A stretch of DNA of 64,000 nucleotides. Origin: a candidate division WOR-1 bacterium RIFOXYB2_FULL_46_45. Its GTDB lineage: Bacteria > Margulisbacteria > WOR-1 > XYC2-FULL-46-14. Below, piece after piece: positions 61,241 through 64,000 of this stretch. The stretch lies in assembly GCA_001771585.1 (NCBI GenBank), contig MEUE01000001.1, positions 62,001-126,000 of the forward strand, written 5' to 3'. The position numbers and the translations under genes were made by a program. The notes beneath the pieces were generated by a model. The model made no database searches, was not told the DNA's origin, and worked only from the letters and a program-made list of their open reading frames with translations. Numbering within the stretch: the stretch's first letter is position 1; each line of letters starts with the position of its first letter.

Positions 61241-62577
61241 CCGACCTCTTCGTATCTCATCTCTTTATTGCAGAATTTGGTAACGTCTTTGCGAAAGACC
61301 AGCTCAACGACTCCAATCGGGCCGTTGCGCTGTTTGGCGATAATAATTTCGGCGATATTCCCCCGCTCCGACTGCGGATTATAATAATCTTCGCGATGGA
61401 TAAACATCACCACATCGGCGGTCTGTTCAATCTCTCCCGATTCTCTCAAGTCCGACAGGCGGGGAATCCGGTCGGGACGCTGTTCCACCGCGCGGGAGAG
61501 CTGTGACAGGGCGATCACCGGAAGCTCCAGTTCGCGGGCCAGCGTTTTGAGAGATCTGGCAATCTCGGAGATCTCCTGCACCCGGTTGTCCGAGCGGGAA
61601 GCCCTCCCCTGCATCAACTGCATGTAATCAATCATCACCAAGCCCAGCCCCTTCTCCATCTTCAGCCGTCGGCATTTGGCGCGGATCTCCATGGCGGTGA
61701 TGGAAGAAGAATCGTCGATAAAGATCGGCGCTTCGGAAAGTTTGGATAAGGCCTTGGTCAATTTTTTCCACCCCTTGTCCGGCAGGGTCGCAGTCTTCAA
61801 TTGGAGAGCGTTGATCTCCGCTTCGGAGCAGAGCATCCTCTGCGCCAGCTGTTCTTTGGACATTTCCAAACTGAAGATCGCCACCGGAATATTGAAGCGG
61901 ATCGCCATGTTCTGCGCCATGTTTAGCGCCATGGCGGTCTTTCCGACCGACGGCCGTGCCGCCAGGATAATCAGGTCGGCATTCTGCAGTCCGGCGGTTA
62001 TATTGTCGAGATCGGTAAAGCCGGTCGGAACCCCGGTTATATGCTGGTTTTTTCCATACAAGCTGTCGATCTTATCGAGCACATGTTTCAAGACCGAATC
62101 AAGCTTGGTAAAGCCCTCTCGGGTCTTGCGCATAGCGATATTGAAAATGGTCTTTTCCGCCCGATCCAAAACCAATTCGACATTTTCCGGCTCTTCAAAA
62201 GCCTCCTGGACCATAAAGGTTCCGGCCTCGATTAAACGGCGCAGGATCGCTTTCTCTTCCACAATCTTGGCGTAATATTCGATATTGGCGGCGGTCGGAA
62301 CAGAGTTAATCAGGTCGGTCACATAGACCGTTCCGCCGACCGCGTCGATTCTCCCGTTCTTGCGAAGCATCTCCGAAACCGTCACCAGGTCAACCGGCTC
62401 TCCCCGTTCAAAAAGATCGAGAATCGCTTCAAAGATAAAAGAGTGCGCGTCGCGGTAAAAACTGTCCGGCTTTAAAATTTCGATCCCCTTGACGATCGCG
62501 GTCTTGTCGATCAGCATGGAGCCAAGGACCGATTGTTCGGCGGCTACGTTTTGGGGTGGAATCCTCTCATCTGGCAT
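61237..62577 (-). CDS. dnaB: Replicative DNA helicase DnaB
   Basis: 446 aa hexameric 5'-3' helicase of the fork. N-terminal primase-interacting domain: IPPQNVAAEQSVLGSMLID. RecA-like motor: GFTDLDNITAGLQNADLIILAARPSVGKTAMALN (Walker A), PVAIFSLEMSKEQLAQRML, GLVMIDYMQLMQG (Walker B), and SQLSRAVEQRPDRIPRLSDLRESGEIEQTADVV. No intein is present. It overlaps mutS by 11 bases. Confidence 0.97.
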   Translation of the reverse strand: MPDERIPPQNVAAEQSVLGSMLIDKTAIVKGIEILKPDSFYRDAHSFIFEAILDLFERGEPVDLVTVSEMLRKNGRIDAVGGTVYVTDLINSVPTAANIEYYAKIVEEKAILRRLIEAGTFMVQEAFEEPENVELVLDRAEKTIFNIAMRKTREGFTKLDSVLKHVLDKIDSLYGKNQHITGVPTGFTDLDNITAGLQNADLIILAARPSVGKTAMALNMAQNMAIRFNIPVAIFSLEMSKEQLAQRMLCSEAEINALQLKTATLPDKGWKKLTKALSKLSEAPIFIDDSSSITAMEIRAKCRRLKMEKGLGLVMIDYMQLMQGRASRSDNRVQEISEIARSLKTLARELELPVIALSQLSRAVEQRPDRIPRLSDLRESGEIEQTADVVMFIHREDYYNPQSERGNIAEIIIAKQRNGPIGVVELVFRKDVTKFCNKEMRYEEVG

Positions 62578-64000
62578 TGGACATATATTCTACCATAATT
62601 TCTTTGGCTCGGTCGATTACTTCGTGGGGCAGACCGGCCAGTTTTGCCACCTGTATCCCGTACGACTTATCGGCAGGCCCCTCCATTATTTTATGGAGAA
62701 AAGTGACGTGGTCTTTTTCGTCCAGCACCGCAACGTTTAAGTTTTTCATCCCCGGGTGTTTTTCGGCCATCGCGCAAATTTCGTGGTAGTGGGTCGCGAA
62801 CATCGTCTTCGCCTTTATTTTGGTATGGATATATTCGGCCACCGCCGCCGCGATCGACATCCCATCAAAGGTGGCGGTTCCCCGCCCGATCTCGTCCAAA
62901 ATTATCAAACTCTTTTCCGTGGCGTTATTTAAGATATTGGCGGTTTCGGTCATCTCAAGCATAAAGGTTGATTGTCCGGAAAAAATATCGTCCATCGCTC
63001 CAATGCGGGTAAAAACGCGGTCAACCAGGCCGACTTCCGCCTCTTTTGCGGGGACAAAGGATCCGATCTGCGCCATGAGACAAATCAAGGCAACCTGGCG
63101 CATATAAGTGCTTTTGCCCCCCATATTCGGACCGGTGATCAGAAGAAAACTTATTTCATCCGAAAGCTCAACATCATTTGGAACAAATCTGTGCTCACCA
63201 AGCATCTTTTCAACTACCGGGTGTCGACTCTCTGATAATCTGATGATCTGATGATCTGATGATCTGACCACCGGCTTGCAGTAGTTATTTGCAACCGCAA
63301 CCTCAGCAAGAGACAATAATACATCCAATTGTGCAAGAATATGGGCAGTTTGCTGTAAGCTCTTGGTATGTTTCGCCACCTCTTCACGAATTTGGCAAAA
63401 GATTTCATATTCCAGTTTCTTCATCCGATCGTCCGCATTTAAAATTAAAGCTTCCCGGTCTTTTAATTCCGGAGTGATATATCTTTCCGAATTGACCAGG
63501 GTCTGTTTGCGGATATAGTCGGACGGCACCTGGTCCAAATTGGATTTGGTGATATCGATATAATAACCGAAGACACGGTTGAAGCTGACCTTGAGCGATT
63601 TGATCCCGGTCCGCTGGCGTTCTTTTACTTCAAGTTCGGCAATCCACGCTTTCCCCTCTGTTGTCGCTTTTTTAATCTCATCAAGCTCCGCGTTATATCC
63701 CGACCTAATTATGCCCCCTTCGGTTATTTGGATGGGGGGATCGTCGATTAGTGATCCCTGGATAAAGGCAGAAAGATGTCTCACGGATTCGATATCAATA
63801 TCCATTTCTAATAATTCCGCCTTGCAATTTTTTAAAACCTCGACTATAGCAGGCAGTTTCCGCAGCGATTCTGAAAGCGCGATCAAATCCCGCGCGTTGC
63901 AGCTCTTCGCCGCCACTTTGGCTGTCAATCTCTCCACATCGGAGATCGCTTTCAATTGCTTCCCCAGCTCTTCGCGTAAAATAACCGAGTTAAAAAGTTC
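62567..64000 (-). CDS. mutS: DNA mismatch repair protein MutS, C-terminal part
   Basis: The frame is open to the right edge, so only the last ~477 residues are seen. They hold the end of the lever domain (NSVILREELGKQLKAISDVERL), the connector helices, and the ABC ATPase with Walker A LLITGPNMGGKSTYMRQVALI, signature QSTFMLEMTETANILNNAT, Walker B SLIILDEIGRGTATFDG, and the H-loop ATHYHE. It is MutS1-like by the RHPVVEKML block. An 8-base tandem repeat lies just before that block (63232-63267). Confidence 0.95.
   Translation of the reverse strand, partial: ELFNSVILREELGKQLKAISDVERLTAKVAAKSCNARDLIALSESLRKLPAIVEVLKNCKAELLEMDIDIESVRHLSAFIQGSLIDDPPIQITEGGIIRSGYNAELDEIKKATTEGKAWIAELEVKERQRTGIKSLKVSFNRVFGYYIDITKSNLDQVPSDYIRKQTLVNSERYITPELKDREALILNADDRMKKLEYEIFCQIREEVAKHTKSLQQTAHILAQLDVLLSLAEVAVANNYCKPVVRSSDHQIIRLSESRHPVVEKMLGEHRFVPNDVELSDEISFLLITGPNMGGKSTYMRQVALICLMAQIGSFVPAKEAEVGLVDRVFTRIGAMDDIFSGQSTFMLEMTETANILNNATEKSLIILDEIGRGTATFDGMSIAAAVAEYIHTKIKAKTMFATHYHEICAMAEKHPGMKNLNVAVLDEKDHVTFLHKIMEGPADKSYGIQVAKLAGLPHEVIDRAKEIMVEYMSNAR
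63232..63267. repeat. 8-base tandem repeat inside mutS
   Basis: CTGATGAT occurs about four and a half times (the first unit is CTGATAAT). On the minus strand it codes for SDHQIIRLSE, between the connector and the RHPVVE block of MutS. The distance between the flanking conserved motifs is close to that in E. coli MutS, so the repeat fills rather than lengthens the linker. Confidence 0.8.

Noticed and set aside
63232-63267. CRISPR-like array
   Set aside because: Tandem 7-8 base units without spacers (here, in argS and in mltG) are simple repeats. No cas genes are in the window.

Overview
The window looks like a chromosome segment from an uncultured diderm (outer-membrane) bacterium. It carries MlaD/MlaF/MlaE lipid transport genes, an LptC/LptA-type protein, an LptD-like protein, a peptidoglycan gene cluster and non-mevalonate isoprenoid genes (ispG, ispD). 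The gene style (very tight operons, ATGA and TAATG overlaps, short versions of several proteins, simple-sequence repeats inside and between genes) reminds me of candidate-phylum genomes such as Margulisbacteria/Saganbacteria (WOR-1). That assignment is inference; no rRNA gene is present to test it.

Layout. 1-5098 (+): end of ispG, purB-purS-purQ, and a pair of M16 peptidase-like secreted proteins. 5282-9054 (-): response regulator, NAD(P)H-hydrate dehydratase and mlaE-mlaF-mlaD in one operon. 9103-17824 (-): a type I restriction-modification island (hsdM, hsdS, hsdR) with an AAA ATPase between hsdS and hsdR, an intact rhuM gene and a rhuM remnant. 17850-32347 (-): a long run of coupled housekeeping genes, read in the order mraY, murD, ftsW, murG, murC, murB, split transketolase, dCMP deaminase, pheA, YtxH/DUF948 membrane proteins, argS, ilvE, acpS and a PIF1-WYL helicase. 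32434-36647 (-): gapA, pgk, tRNA-Ala(CGC), secG, a membrane protein and two exported proteins. 36722-37798 (+): an LptC/LptA-like protein. 37793-43024 (-): aroQ, a RelE-type toxin-antitoxin pair, an M24 peptidase, ispD, trpE, rodA and a DUF3006 protein. 43057-46220 (+): glycosyltransferase, HtrA protease and a GuaB3-type IMP dehydrogenase.

46221-55531 is the accessory region of most interest. A tightly coupled four-gene operon (nucleoside-hydrolase-like protein, PLP aminotransferase, radical SAM enzyme, NAD-kinase/methyltransferase fusion) looks like an uncharacterised small-molecule pathway. guaA follows, flanked on both sides by MNT-HEPN pairs. The downstream pair lies between perfect 28-bp direct repeats of the guaA 3' end, and each repeat restores the same GuaA C-terminus and a stop codon. 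This is the expected footprint of integration at the guaA 3' end, but no integrase is present. A Rossmann-like orphan protein comes next.

55518-64000 (-): mutS (partial), dnaB, an LptD-like gene, tmk, alaS, ruvX and mltG, all overlapping. The membrane-anchor region of mltG appears to be encoded by a simple-sequence repeat. Short tandem repeats also lie inside argS and mutS. Several promoters share an extended -10 (TGCTATAAT-like), and some start codons lie so close to it that leaderless mRNAs are likely.
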